NCBI GenBank assembly: GCA_029558315.1
Contig: JAKQFQ010000143.1
Location: 1-34,986 of the forward strand
From: Bacillota bacterium
Lineage (GTDB): Bacteria; Bacillota; Clostridia; Lachnospirales; Lachnospiraceae
Length of the DNA: 34,986 nucleotides
Direction of reading: 5' to 3'
Shown here: piece by piece, positions 17,678-26,689 of the stretch
Layout of the letters: the number at the start of each line of letters is the position of its first letter
Position numbering within the stretch: the stretch's first letter is position 1
Notes under the pieces: generated by a model
Database searches by the model: none
Told to the model about the DNA's origin: nothing
The model's input: only the letters and a program-made list of their open reading frames with translations
Translations under genes and position numbers: made by a program

Positions 17678-18415
17678 ATGAGTTTAATTGCAGCTTATTC
17701 AGATGGACAGTTTGTTACACAGACTGCATCTTCGGAATCTCTCTCATCCAAGAAGGAAAAAGATAATTCCGCAATTGATTCAAATGCTTTTTTAACACTG
17801 TTAGTTGCAGAAATGCAGAATCAGGATCCGTTGGAGCCAACCTCCAATACAGAATGGATTAGCCAGTATGCAACATTTACCCAGGTATCAGAGATTCAGT
17901 CAATCGGAAGTGATATGAGTGCAATGCAGGCACAGGGACTTGTTGGAGAGCATGTTATCATGAAAGTTACAGGTGATGATGGCGAGACCAGTTATGTTAC
18001 AGGTAAAGTTGATTATGTAGCATACGAGGAAGGGAAAGCATATTTATCGATTAACAATTCGCTGTATTCTATTGATGATTTGGATACGGTAGCGAGCAAT
18101 GAGTATATGGAAGCATATAAGCTGGCTGATACGGTTGTTGAAATGATTAATAAACTGCCAAATGTTGACAACTTGACTCTGTCAGATCAGGCAAATGTTG
18201 AGAAGGTTAATGATATCTGTTCTAAAATGAATGATTATCAGAAGACTTTCCTGAAGAAAGATATCTTTGATCTGGTTGATTCTTATTATTCTAAGATTCA
18301 GGAACTAAAGAAAGCGGAGGAAGCTGCCGATATAGATACTAAGGAAGATTTCACAGTTGAAGGTGATGAGGAAGCAGAGGAAGATAACACAGAATCTGAC
18401 AGCACAACGGATTAA
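17678..18415 (+). CDS. flgD: Flagellar hook-capping protein FlgD with extended C-terminus
   Basis: FLTLLVAEMQNQDPLEPTSNTEWISQYATFTQVSEIQSIGSDMSAMQAQGLVGEHV; extra helical module and acidic tail at C-terminus. Confidence 0.93.
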   Translation: MSLIAAYSDGQFVTQTASSESLSSKKEKDNSAIDSNAFLTLLVAEMQNQDPLEPTSNTEWISQYATFTQVSEIQSIGSDMSAMQAQGLVGEHVIMKVTGDDGETSYVTGKVDYVAYEEGKAYLSINNSLYSIDDLDTVASNEYMEAYKLADTVVEMINKLPNVDNLTLSDQANVEKVNDICSKMNDYQKTFLKKDIFDLVDSYYSKIQELKKAEEAADIDTKEDFTVEGDEEAEEDNTESDSTTD

Positions 18416-18462
18416 AACAGGTTATTGAACAGTCAGGGATGATTCTCAGGGAGGAGAAGCGT

Positions 18463-18837
18463 ATGAATGTAATGAAGACGAACTTCCTTTCCATTGAGCA
18501 GGCACAGGAAAAGTATTTCCCTAACGTGACAGAAAAAGAGAGTGGGAAAGAAAGTGTACTTTTTCATGATATCTTACAGGAAAAAACGCTTAAATTTTCC
18601 AAGCATGCAACAGGAAGACTGGAAGAACGCAATATTGAACTATCCAAAGCGCAGCTGCAACGATTAAATGAAGGTACGGCGAGAGCAGGAGCCAAAGGAA
18701 TAAATGAATCTCTTGTGATTGTTGATTCTCTTGCATTTATCGTAAATGTTCCCAACAGTACAGTAATTACAGCAATGGATCAGTCAGAAACAGAAGAAAA
18801 TATTTTCACTAATATCGACGGAGCCGTTATTATCTAG
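18463..18837 (+). CDS. Conserved flagellar operon protein (TIGR02530-like) upstream of flgE
   Basis: KFSKHATGRLEERNIELSKAQLQRLNEGTARAGAKGINESLVIVDSLAFIVNVPNSTVITAMD; typical position before flgE. ATG 18463 follows GGGAGGAG; ORF track starts at 18439. Confidence 0.88.
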   Translation: MNVMKTNFLSIEQAQEKYFPNVTEKESGKESVLFHDILQEKTLKFSKHATGRLEERNIELSKAQLQRLNEGTARAGAKGINESLVIVDSLAFIVNVPNSTVITAMDQSETEENIFTNIDGAVII

Positions 18838-18916
18838 CCGGACCTTACGGAGGCTGGTTTCCCCGACTGACAGAAGGGAAAAATGATTCGTCGAATACCA
18901 AAGGAGGTCATTCATT

Positions 18917-20656
18917 ATGATGAGATCACTCTACTCTGGTGTTTCGGGACTTAAAACACACCAGGTAAAAATGGACGTTATTGGTAACAATATCGCCAAT
19001 GTTAACACTGTGGCTTATAAGTCACAATCAATTACTTTTTCAGAACTTATGTATCAGACTTCACAAAAGGCATCCGGACCGAATGAAACAACAGGTACTG
19101 CAGGTACGAATGCGAAGCAGATTGGTCTTGGTGTTACTTCTGGTGCTATTTCTACTGCAATCGCAGCACAGGGTTCCACACAGACGACAGGCAATGCATT
19201 TGACTTAAAGATTACAGGAGATGCTTTCTTTGTCGTAAGCGATGGTCAGAGCAATTTCTTTACAAGAGATGGTTCTTTCTATGTTGATGCCGTCGGCAAT
19301 CTTGCAATGAGTTCTACCGGTTATAATGTTATGGGCTGGGAAGTAAAGGATGGCAAAATAGTTCAGGATACAGTCAAAAAGCTGCAGATTCTTTCAGCAG
19401 AGAATATGATTAGTCCGCCACAGGCCACAACCGATGCAGTGATTACCGGTATCGTAGATAAGAATGACAGCAATGTGTTATCTGAAAATGGTAAAATTAT
19501 CAATTTGGGTATCTATGATAATCTTGGTTATGCTTATACAGCCAAATTTGCAATGAAGGGAACGGATGAACAGGGCAATTACATCCTGTCACTTGCAGAT
19601 GTAATTGACAGCAGCAACAATTCTATTCTTGATAAATTTGATGCAACAATCTTTACTGGCACCAACGAAAGCGGATCTTCCGTAAGCGCCAGCAAGGAAG
19701 CCAGTTATAATACATTAGATGGTTATACGGTTAATAACACGGGAGAACTTACAATTACACCGGCTGTTACGGTAGGCGGAACTGATTATTCCCTAATTAG
19801 ACCTTCTGACTTTCTTAATGCTTCCGGTGTTACGAATGTTGATTTGGCCAATGAATATGCCAGAGGATTTGGTTTTGACAGTTTTGAAGAAATGGGTGGA
19901 CTTACGGTCAATGTTTATTCAGCAAGTGATCCGGCAGGCACGCCAACCCAGCTTAGTACGATTCTGTTAGCTGGCGGAAGCTATACAGATGCCACCAATA
20001 CGGCAACGAATATTTTTCAGGGTCAGACAATGAACGTTGATGGATATGCAACCGCTGCAGGCAGTGGAATAAAGGTTGCATATAATCAGAGTACTGGTGC
20101 TTTAGTTGGAATCAACGGATCGACACAGCTGAGTGCATTCAATCTGAGATTAACAACAAAGGATACCACAGCAGATAATCCTTTTAAGACAATTGCAATC
20201 GATATGAAAGATTCCCTGAATCTGAATAATGAAAAGACATCTACCATCGGGGCAAAGAATGGTGATAAGCAGGGAGCGGGAACCGGTTGTGCATTGGGGG
20301 CCATGACTGGTGTTTCCATTCAGAATAATGGTTTGATTTACGGCGCCTATGACAATGGTCAGACGAAGCTGTTAGGACAGGTTGCATTTGCAGTATTTTC
20401 TAATGCTTCCGGCCTCCAGAAGGAAGGAGATAACCTCTATTCTGCAACACTGAACTCTGGAGAGTTTGATGGAATCGGTGTTGATGTAACAGCAGACGGC
20501 GGCTATGTTTCTACAGGTGTTCTGGAAATGAGTAATGTTGATCTTTCCTCAGAATTTACTGAATTGATCACGACACAGAGAGGTTTTCAGGCTAATAGCC
20601 GAATTATTACTGTTTCAGATACCTTACTTGAGGAACTTGTTAATTTGAAACGATAA
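18917..20656 (+). CDS. flgE: Flagellar hook protein FlgE
   Basis: MMRSLYSGVSGLKTHQVKMDVIGNNIANVNTVAYKSQSITFSELMYQT; C-terminal LEMSNVDLSSEFTELITTQRGFQANSRIITVSDTLLEELVNLKR. Confidence 0.97.
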   Translation: MMRSLYSGVSGLKTHQVKMDVIGNNIANVNTVAYKSQSITFSELMYQTSQKASGPNETTGTAGTNAKQIGLGVTSGAISTAIAAQGSTQTTGNAFDLKITGDAFFVVSDGQSNFFTRDGSFYVDAVGNLAMSSTGYNVMGWEVKDGKIVQDTVKKLQILSAENMISPPQATTDAVITGIVDKNDSNVLSENGKIINLGIYDNLGYAYTAKFAMKGTDEQGNYILSLADVIDSSNNSILDKFDATIFTGTNESGSSVSASKEASYNTLDGYTVNNTGELTITPAVTVGGTDYSLIRPSDFLNASGVTNVDLANEYARGFGFDSFEEMGGLTVNVYSASDPAGTPTQLSTILLAGGSYTDATNTATNIFQGQTMNVDGYATAAGSGIKVAYNQSTGALVGINGSTQLSAFNLRLTTKDTTADNPFKTIAIDMKDSLNLNNEKTSTIGAKNGDKQGAGTGCALGAMTGVSIQNNGLIYGAYDNGQTKLLGQVAFAVFSNASGLQKEGDNLYSATLNSGEFDGIGVDVTADGGYVSTGVLEMSNVDLSSEFTELITTQRGFQANSRIITVSDTLLEELVNLKR

Positions 20657-20681
20657 TTAGCAAAATAATAGGTAAATGCTG

Positions 20682-20720
20682 GGTTTGCATGAGAGAAATA
20701 CTTGTGCAAACCTGTTTTTT
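20682..20720 (+). terminator. Strong Rho-independent terminator downstream of flgE
   Basis: GGTTTGCATGAG (20682-20693) pairs with CTTGTGCAAACC (20701-20712): 12-bp RNA stem with two G.U pairs, 7-nt loop AGAAATA, then TG-TTTTTT. Confidence 0.85.
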
Positions 20721-20763
20721 CTTAAAAAATGTATTATTGTTGTACAATATGTATGGGAAATGA

Positions 20764-20792
20764 TTTACATAAGGTACTAAATCCTGTAAAAT
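20764..20792 (+). promoter_or_regulatory. Sigma-A-like promoter upstream of flbD
   Basis: TTTACA (20764-20769), 17-bp spacer, TAAAAT (20787-20792); ~45 bp before the flbD ATG. Confidence 0.7.
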
Positions 20793-20837
20793 AGAATTAG
20801 TTGTATTTTTTCGCATAATGAAAGGATTGTAGACAAA

Positions 20838-21026
20838 ATGATTGAGGTTACGAAAATCAATGGTAGTGTGATTCTGATTAATTCTGATCTGATTGAATGT
20901 GTGGAAGAGACTCCGGACACCGTAATTACTTTGACTACAGGCCGTAAACTAATCATAAAAGAAAGTAGACAAGACGTGAAAAATCTAGTAAAATCATTTA
21001 GAAAGGACATTTTTTGCGGGAATTGA
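20838..21026 (+). CDS. flbD: FlbD/SwrD family flagellar protein
   Basis: MIEVTKINGSVILINSDLIECVEETPDTVITLTTGRKLIIKES; 62 aa, just upstream of motA. Confidence 0.93.
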   Translation: MIEVTKINGSVILINSDLIECVEETPDTVITLTTGRKLIIKESRQDVKNLVKSFRKDIFCGN

Positions 21027-21049
21027 ATGCAGAATAAGGGTGCTTTATT

Positions 21050-21850
21050 ATGGATTTAGCTTCATTACTGGGTGTGATCATATGTTTCTTTATGATTATC
21101 TTCGGTATCGTATATGGAAAAACAGGTGTTGATTTTTCTGCCCTAATACATTTCTTGGATCCACAGTCAGCAATCATTACATTCGGTGGGGCATTTTGCT
21201 CTGTATTGACGATGAATAGTCTTTCTGATTTCATTGGTGGATTAAAGAGTATTTCCCTGATTTTCAAAACACCACAGCTTGATACTGTACAGATCATTCA
21301 AAAGATAATTGATCTGTCTAATGTTGCGCGTAAAGAAGGCTTACTTTCTTTGGAAGAAGCGGCTGGAGATATCAATGATGATTTCCTGAAAAAGGGAATT
21401 CTGTTAATAGTTGACGGTACCGATCCTGAACTGGTTCGTGCTATTATGGAGACAGAGCTATCCAGTATTGATGGAAGACATAAGCAGAAAGTTAAGTTTT
21501 GGCAGGATGTTGCATCCATGGGACCTGCTTGGGGTATGATTGGTACTCTGATTGGTCTGATTAATATGTTACAGAACATGTCTGATTCAGCAGCAATTGG
21601 ACCGGCTATGGCTGTTGCATTGATTACAACGTTATATGGTTCCATGCTTGCGAACTGGATTGCTATTCCAACTTCAACGAAGCTGGCAGCAAATAATGAT
21701 GGTGAGATGATGTTGAAAGAGATTATGATTGAAGGTCTTTTGTCTATTCAGGCTGGTGAGAATCCACGAGTTATAGAAGAAAAACTGAAGTCATTTCTTG
21801 CACCGAAGGATCGGCCAACGAGTGCTGATGCAGAAGGCGGAGGTGAGTAG
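21050..21850 (+). CDS. motA: Flagellar motor stator protein MotA
   Basis: MDLASLLGVIICFFMIIFGIVYG...; MGPAWGMIGTLIGLINMLQNM...IGPAMAVALITTLYGSMLANWIAIPTSTKL. Confidence 0.97.
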   Translation: MDLASLLGVIICFFMIIFGIVYGKTGVDFSALIHFLDPQSAIITFGGAFCSVLTMNSLSDFIGGLKSISLIFKTPQLDTVQIIQKIIDLSNVARKEGLLSLEEAAGDINDDFLKKGILLIVDGTDPELVRAIMETELSSIDGRHKQKVKFWQDVASMGPAWGMIGTLIGLINMLQNMSDSAAIGPAMAVALITTLYGSMLANWIAIPTSTKLAANNDGEMMLKEIMIEGLLSIQAGENPRVIEEKLKSFLAPKDRPTSADAEGGGE

Positions 21851-21852
21851 AT

Positions 21853-22650
21853 TTGGCCAAAAAGAAAGAAGAAGTTGCGGCACCAGGCTCCCCTGCCTGG
21901 ATGGCTACATTTAGCGATTTGATGAATCTGCTCCTTTGTTTCTTCGTTTTGCTGTTTTCCATGTCAACGGTGGATGCGCAGAAGTTTGAAGAAGTTGCAG
22001 CATCTTTTGCGCAGACATTTAGTGTATTTACTGCAGGTGCAACCGCTATAGGAGATGGTTTGCTCATCAGTAATGGTGTTAGTCAATTAAATCAATTAGA
22101 TGATTATATCAACAGTACCGGTAAAGCAGAAGAAACAGATCGTGTAATAACAGATGCTTTAGAAGAGGTTGCAGAACAGAAAATGGCAGCATCGGAAGAA
22201 ATGGCAGAGAAGGTTGGAGAAGCTATTAGCGAGGCTGGTATGGAAGATCTGATTGAGATGGAATACACTTCGCAATATGTTCAGTTAACGCTGAATGGCT
22301 CCCTGCTGTTTGAATCGGGAAGTGCTGAACTGAATGAGGAAGCACTGGCTGTTCTGGCTCAGGTTGGTGTTATTTTGGAACGATACTCTGAGAGCATTAT
22401 TGAAATTGAGGGACATACAGATTCTGTTCCAATCACCGGAGGCATTTATCCAAGCAATAACGAGTTATCGGATGCCCGTGCGCTTGCTGTTTTCTATTTC
22501 CTGATTGAGAATACGAATCTTGACCCTGCGATGGTAAAACATAGCGGATGCGGAGAGTATTGTCCGATTGCAGACAACAGTACTCCGGAAGGAAGGGCAA
22601 TTAACAGGCGCGTTGAGATTAAAATCTATAACTCGCTGAGCGATTATTAG
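21853..22650 (+). CDS. motB: Flagellar motor protein MotB
   Basis: GSPAWMATFSDLMNLLLCFFVLLFSMSTVD (Plug/TM with conserved Asp) and OmpA-like IEIEGHTDSVPI...LSDARALAVFYFL. Apparent TTG start. Confidence 0.96.
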   Translation: MAKKKEEVAAPGSPAWMATFSDLMNLLLCFFVLLFSMSTVDAQKFEEVAASFAQTFSVFTAGATAIGDGLLISNGVSQLNQLDDYINSTGKAEETDRVITDALEEVAEQKMAASEEMAEKVGEAISEAGMEDLIEMEYTSQYVQLTLNGSLLFESGSAELNEEALAVLAQVGVILERYSESIIEIEGHTDSVPITGGIYPSNNELSDARALAVFYFLIENTNLDPAMVKHSGCGEYCPIADNSTPEGRAINRRVEIKIYNSLSDY

Positions 22651-22660
22651 GAGGGGAATT

Positions 22661-23179
22661 ATGAAAAAGAATTTGCTGTCTATAATTATTCTTTCACTTT
22701 TGATTGTGAATATCATTTTGACAGGGATTATGTTGTTTTCTGTGATCAGTACGAATCGCAAGACTGCAGCAATTGTTACAGATATTGCAAGTATTCTGAA
22801 TCTTGAATTGGATAATGGAGATGGTTCATCACCTGCAGCTCAGGTGTCAATTGCTGATACTGAAGTTTATGTGATTCCGGATCCTATGACAATCACATTA
22901 CAGAGGGATGAGGGGGATGAAAAGGATCATTATTGTATTATCAGTATGTCTCTTTCCATCAACATGAAACATGAGGATTATGCAACCTATGGTGCAGATA
23001 TTGCAGCAAAGGAAAGCTTGATTAAGAGTGAGATTATTTCTGTAATCAGTGAATATACCATGAATGAAGCAAAGCTTAGCCAGGACGAAATCTGTGATGA
23101 GATATTAAAACGAATTCAGGCACTTTATGGTTCTGATTTTATTTATAAGGTGTCCATCAGTGATATTATGTTTGGTTAA
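22661..23179 (+). CDS. fliL: Flagellar basal body-associated protein FliL
   Basis: 172 aa, single N-terminal TM; between motB and fliM; C-terminal EICDEILKRIQALYGSDFIYKVSISDIMFG. Confidence 0.9.
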   Translation: MKKNLLSIIILSLLIVNIILTGIMLFSVISTNRKTAAIVTDIASILNLELDNGDGSSPAAQVSIADTEVYVIPDPMTITLQRDEGDEKDHYCIISMSLSINMKHEDYATYGADIAAKESLIKSEIISVISEYTMNEAKLSQDEICDEILKRIQALYGSDFIYKVSISDIMFG

Positions 23180-23216
23180 CCTCTGATAAAAATGTAAGGG
23201 AACGGAGGTGAGATAA

Positions 23217-24200
23217 GTGGGCGAGGTTCTATCGCAAAGTGAAATTGACAGTTTGCTCTCTGCACTGAGCAATGGTGAAGTAGATGTGCAGGAGATGCAA
23301 AGTAATGACGAGAAAGCTGTCAAGAACTATGATTTTAAGAGACCGGCTAAATTTTCTAAAGAGCATTTAAGAACCTTAGAACTGATTTTTGAGCATTATG
23401 GACGATTGTTGTCCACGAATCTCCCGGTGTATCTTAGAAAGAACATACAAGTCAATGTGGCAAGTTCAGAAACAGTAACATTTTCGGAATTTTCCAATGC
23501 ATTATCCAATCCGGTTATTCTGGGAATTGTGAATTTTCAACCTCTGGTTGGTAATATTATAGTAGATCTGACAGCCAATATAGGATATGCCATTTTAGAT
23601 CGAATGCTGGGGGGACAAGGGGAGACCATTGATAAGCTCAGAGATTTTTCAGAGATAGAGATGGGAATCCTGGACCGAATTTTATCGGTATGTACACAGT
23701 TACTTAGGGAACCATGGAAAAATGTTATAGAAGTACATCCATTGCTGGAACGAATTGAAACAAATACTCAGTTTGCACAAATCATTGCACCGAATGAAAT
23801 GATAGCGATTGTGACATTGAATGTGAAAATTGGGGAAGTGGAAGGCTTTATGAATATTTGTCTTCCATATATGACGATCGAGAGTATCATTGATAATTTA
23901 AATACCAAATTCTGGTTTACTACAATGACCAATGCAGATGATGGAGATCATAAAGTGGAACTTGAAAATCTCCTTCGTAAGGTCGACGTACCAATCAAAG
24001 CAGTTCTTGGTAAGAGCCAGATTGCAGTCAGTGATTTCCTTGGATTGCAGGTGGGCGATATTATTCGACTGGAGACCCGAATGGATGATGAATTAGATAT
24101 CTATGTTGGGGATTTTAAGAAGTTTAGTGCAGTTCCCGGAACAGACCATGATCGATATGCTGTTCGGGTAACATCAATATACAGGGAGGAGGAAGAATAG
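23217..24200 (+). CDS. fliM: Flagellar motor switch protein FliM
   Basis: GTG start; LSQSEIDSLLSAL CheY-binding motif; YDFKRPAKFSKEHLRTLELIFEHYGRLLSTNL. Confidence 0.98.
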   Translation: MGEVLSQSEIDSLLSALSNGEVDVQEMQSNDEKAVKNYDFKRPAKFSKEHLRTLELIFEHYGRLLSTNLPVYLRKNIQVNVASSETVTFSEFSNALSNPVILGIVNFQPLVGNIIVDLTANIGYAILDRMLGGQGETIDKLRDFSEIEMGILDRILSVCTQLLREPWKNVIEVHPLLERIETNTQFAQIIAPNEMIAIVTLNVKIGEVEGFMNICLPYMTIESIIDNLNTKFWFTTMTNADDGDHKVELENLLRKVDVPIKAVLGKSQIAVSDFLGLQVGDIIRLETRMDDELDIYVGDFKKFSAVPGTDHDRYAVRVTSIYREEEE

Positions 24201-24201
24201 A

Positions 24202-25428
24202 ATGGACGGAATGCTATCGCAAGACGAAATCAATGCGTTGCTTAGTGGAATGGATTTGAATGATAATGCTTCAGCAACAGCAGAAGATACTTCTTCCGAC
24301 GTGGAACAGGCGCAAAGTTCCAATCAGGATATAGATGAAAACGCTCTTTCTGATATTGAGAAGGATGCCATTGGAGAAATTGCCAATATCAGTATGGGAA
24401 CATCGGCAACAACCCTGTATTCCCTTGTTAACCGAAAGGTCAATATTACAACACCCAAGGTTACGCTGGCCAGTTGGGAGACCATAGTTGATGATTATCC
24501 AAGACCTTGTATTTTTATTGAAATTAAATATACAGAAGGACTGAACGGTTCCAATATTCTTGTGCTTCAGGAGAATGACGTAAAAATTATTACCGACCTC
24601 ATGATGGGGGGAGATGGAACCAATACAGAAGGAGAACTTGGTGAATTACATCTGAGTGCAATCTCAGAAGCAATGAATCAGATGATGGGATCTTCTGCAA
24701 CATCGCTTTCCTCAATGATGGGAAAGAAGATTGATATTAGCCCGCCTAATGCAAGTCTTGTTAATATTAACGAGTTGAAGCAGAGCGGAGAAGTGAATAA
24801 CTTCATGGATGGCACATTTGTCAAGATTACTTTTAGAATGCAGATTGGAGATTTGGTAGATTCTACTATCATGCAATTATATCCATTGGATTTTGCAAAA
24901 TCTCTGTATGACATTTTTATGGGTCAGCAAATGGACGGTACAGTAAGCAGTGACCCAATACCTGAGCCAACTCCGGCACCAACACCTGCGCCTGTACCAA
25001 CAATGCAGCCAAGTATGACACAACCGCAGAACAATGCACCTGCATTTGATATGGGAATGTCACAGATGGGAATGCCACAGATGCAGCAACCACAAATGCA
25101 GATGGGAATGCCACAGATGCAACAGGCGCCCATGAATATTCAACAGGCATCGTTTCAGGCATTTACACCAGAGATGGCAGCGATGATTGGGCAGGAAAAT
25201 ATTGGCCTGATTATGGATGTGCCACTGGAAGTGACGGTGGAACTGGGAAGAACCTCAAAAACAATTCATGATATTTTGGATTTTGCACCGGGCACCATTA
25301 TAGAACTGGAAAAGATTGCCGGTGAACCGATTGATGTCCTTGTCAATGGCAAGTTTGTTGCTAAGGGAGAAGTTGTAGTCATCGAAGAAAGCTTTGGTGT
25401 CAGAATAACAGAAATTATCAAGAATTGA
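24202..25428 (+). CDS. fliY: Flagellar motor switch phosphatase FliY (CheC domains plus FliN/SpoA domain)
   Basis: MLSQDEINALLSGMD; CheC-type IEKDAIGEIANISMGTSATTLYSLV and HLSAISEAMNQMMGSSATSLSSMM; C-terminal LEVTVELGRTSKTIHDILDFAPGTIIELEKIAGEPIDVLVNGKFVAKGEVVVIEESFGVRITEI. Confidence 0.96.
   Translation: MDGMLSQDEINALLSGMDLNDNASATAEDTSSDVEQAQSSNQDIDENALSDIEKDAIGEIANISMGTSATTLYSLVNRKVNITTPKVTLASWETIVDDYPRPCIFIEIKYTEGLNGSNILVLQENDVKIITDLMMGGDGTNTEGELGELHLSAISEAMNQMMGSSATSLSSMMGKKIDISPPNASLVNINELKQSGEVNNFMDGTFVKITFRMQIGDLVDSTIMQLYPLDFAKSLYDIFMGQQMDGTVSSDPIPEPTPAPTPAPVPTMQPSMTQPQNNAPAFDMGMSQMGMPQMQQPQMQMGMPQMQQAPMNIQQASFQAFTPEMAAMIGQENIGLIMDVPLEVTVELGRTSKTIHDILDFAPGTIIELEKIAGEPIDVLVNGKFVAKGEVVVIEESFGVRITEIIKN
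25063..25124 (+). repeat. 36-bp-period direct repeat in the Met/Gln/Pro-rich linker of FliY
   Basis: CAGATGGGAATGCCACAGATGCAGCA (25063-25088) and CAGATGGGAATGCCACAGATGCAACA (25099-25124), 25/26 identical. Confidence 0.85.
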
Positions 25429-25441
25429 TGGAGAAATCAGT

Positions 25442-25804
25442 ATGCTACTAACGAACACTACGATAGACAATATTGCCAGATTTATTAGTCTTTTGGTCAT
25501 TTTTGGAATTGTTCTTGCTGCTACTTATTTTTCAACCAAATTTATTGCGAATGTATCGCGTGGACGCACCCGAACGGGAAACATGGATATCATTGAGACA
25601 ATACAGGTAACGCAGAATAAGTATTTGCAGATTGTAAAGGTTGGTAGTAAATATATTGTCATTGCAGTATGCAAAGACACAATTACATATCTGACAGAGC
25701 TTAATGAAGATGAGTTGGAAATAAAAGAAACAGAGAATGCCGAAGCGATTAACTTTGCAGGCGTTCTGGAAAAAGTGAAAGAGAAGCTTCCAAAGAAGAA
25801 GTAG
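25442..25804 (+). CDS. fliO: Flagellar biosynthetic protein FliO/FliZ
   Basis: One TM helix, then GRTRTGNMDIIETIQVTQNKYLQIVKVGSKYIVIAVCKDTITYL; between fliY and fliP. Confidence 0.88.
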   Translation: MLLTNTTIDNIARFISLLVIFGIVLAATYFSTKFIANVSRGRTRTGNMDIIETIQVTQNKYLQIVKVGSKYIVIAVCKDTITYLTELNEDELEIKETENAEAINFAGVLEKVKEKLPKKK

Positions 25805-25806
25805 GG

Positions 25807-26676
25807 ATGAAAATGAAGCATTTACCTTTACTCAACTACATATTTAAGTCAATATGCCTGCTATTTCTGGTAGGCATATTATTTATGGTGCCTTCGCTTA
25901 CAGTACATGCCACAGATGCAGATAACGATGGTGATACGGATGAGAGAACCTACGAGGAAGAACCGGGAAGTGCAGAGAGTTCCTCTGAAAATGCAGCACT
26001 CAATATTGGAAATACAGTCACTGTCAGTCTAAATAATGGTAATGGAACAATAAACGGAGCATTACAGATTTTATTGATTCTGACAGCAATTTCATTAATC
26101 CCGATTCTGTTAATTATGCTGACGTCCTTTACGAGAATCATTATCGTACTGCATTTTACCAGAACGGCGTTAAACACGCAGACAGTGCCGCCCAATATGG
26201 TTTTGATTGGATTGGCTTTATTTTTGACAATCTATATAATGAGTCCTATTTTTCTACAGGTCTATAATGAAGCAATTGTGCCACTAGATCAGGGAGAGTT
26301 AACGGTTCAGGAGGCATATGAGGCCGGAATAGAACCGCTTAGAGAATATATGGCCAAACAGACACAGATAAAGGATGTATCTGTGTTTATGGAAATCGCA
26401 GGTTATACAGAATGGGACGGAACAACAGACAGTGTACCGACTTCTGTTTTGATTCCAAGTTACATTATCAGCGAAATGAGAACCGCATTTATCATAGGAT
26501 TTATAATCTACATACCATTTTTGATTATAGATATGGTCGTAGCATCAGTATTGATGAGTATGGGTATGATGATGTTGCCGCCAACGACAATATCCATGCC
26601 TTTCAAAATACTGCTTTTTGTATTAGCAGATGGTTGGAATCTGATCATCGTAAATCTGGTGAAAACCTTTTATTAG
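25807..26676 (+). CDS. fliP: Flagellar type III export protein FliP
   Basis: LILTAISLIPILLIMLTSFTRIIIVLHFTRTALNTQTVPPNMVLIGLALFLT...MGMMMLPPTTISMPFKILLFVLADGWNLIIVNLVKTFY. Confidence 0.98.
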   Translation: MKMKHLPLLNYIFKSICLLFLVGILFMVPSLTVHATDADNDGDTDERTYEEEPGSAESSSENAALNIGNTVTVSLNNGNGTINGALQILLILTAISLIPILLIMLTSFTRIIIVLHFTRTALNTQTVPPNMVLIGLALFLTIYIMSPIFLQVYNEAIVPLDQGELTVQEAYEAGIEPLREYMAKQTQIKDVSVFMEIAGYTEWDGTTDSVPTSVLIPSYIISEMRTAFIIGFIIYIPFLIIDMVVASVLMSMGMMMLPPTTISMPFKILLFVLADGWNLIIVNLVKTFY

Positions 26677-26689
26677 GGGGTGACGTGGT

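Noticed and set aside
18838-18916. Possible regulatory hairpin between the TIGR02530-like gene and flgE (AGCC...GGCT)
   Set aside because: Stem is short and interrupted by asymmetric loops, with no T-tract; not convincing by eye.
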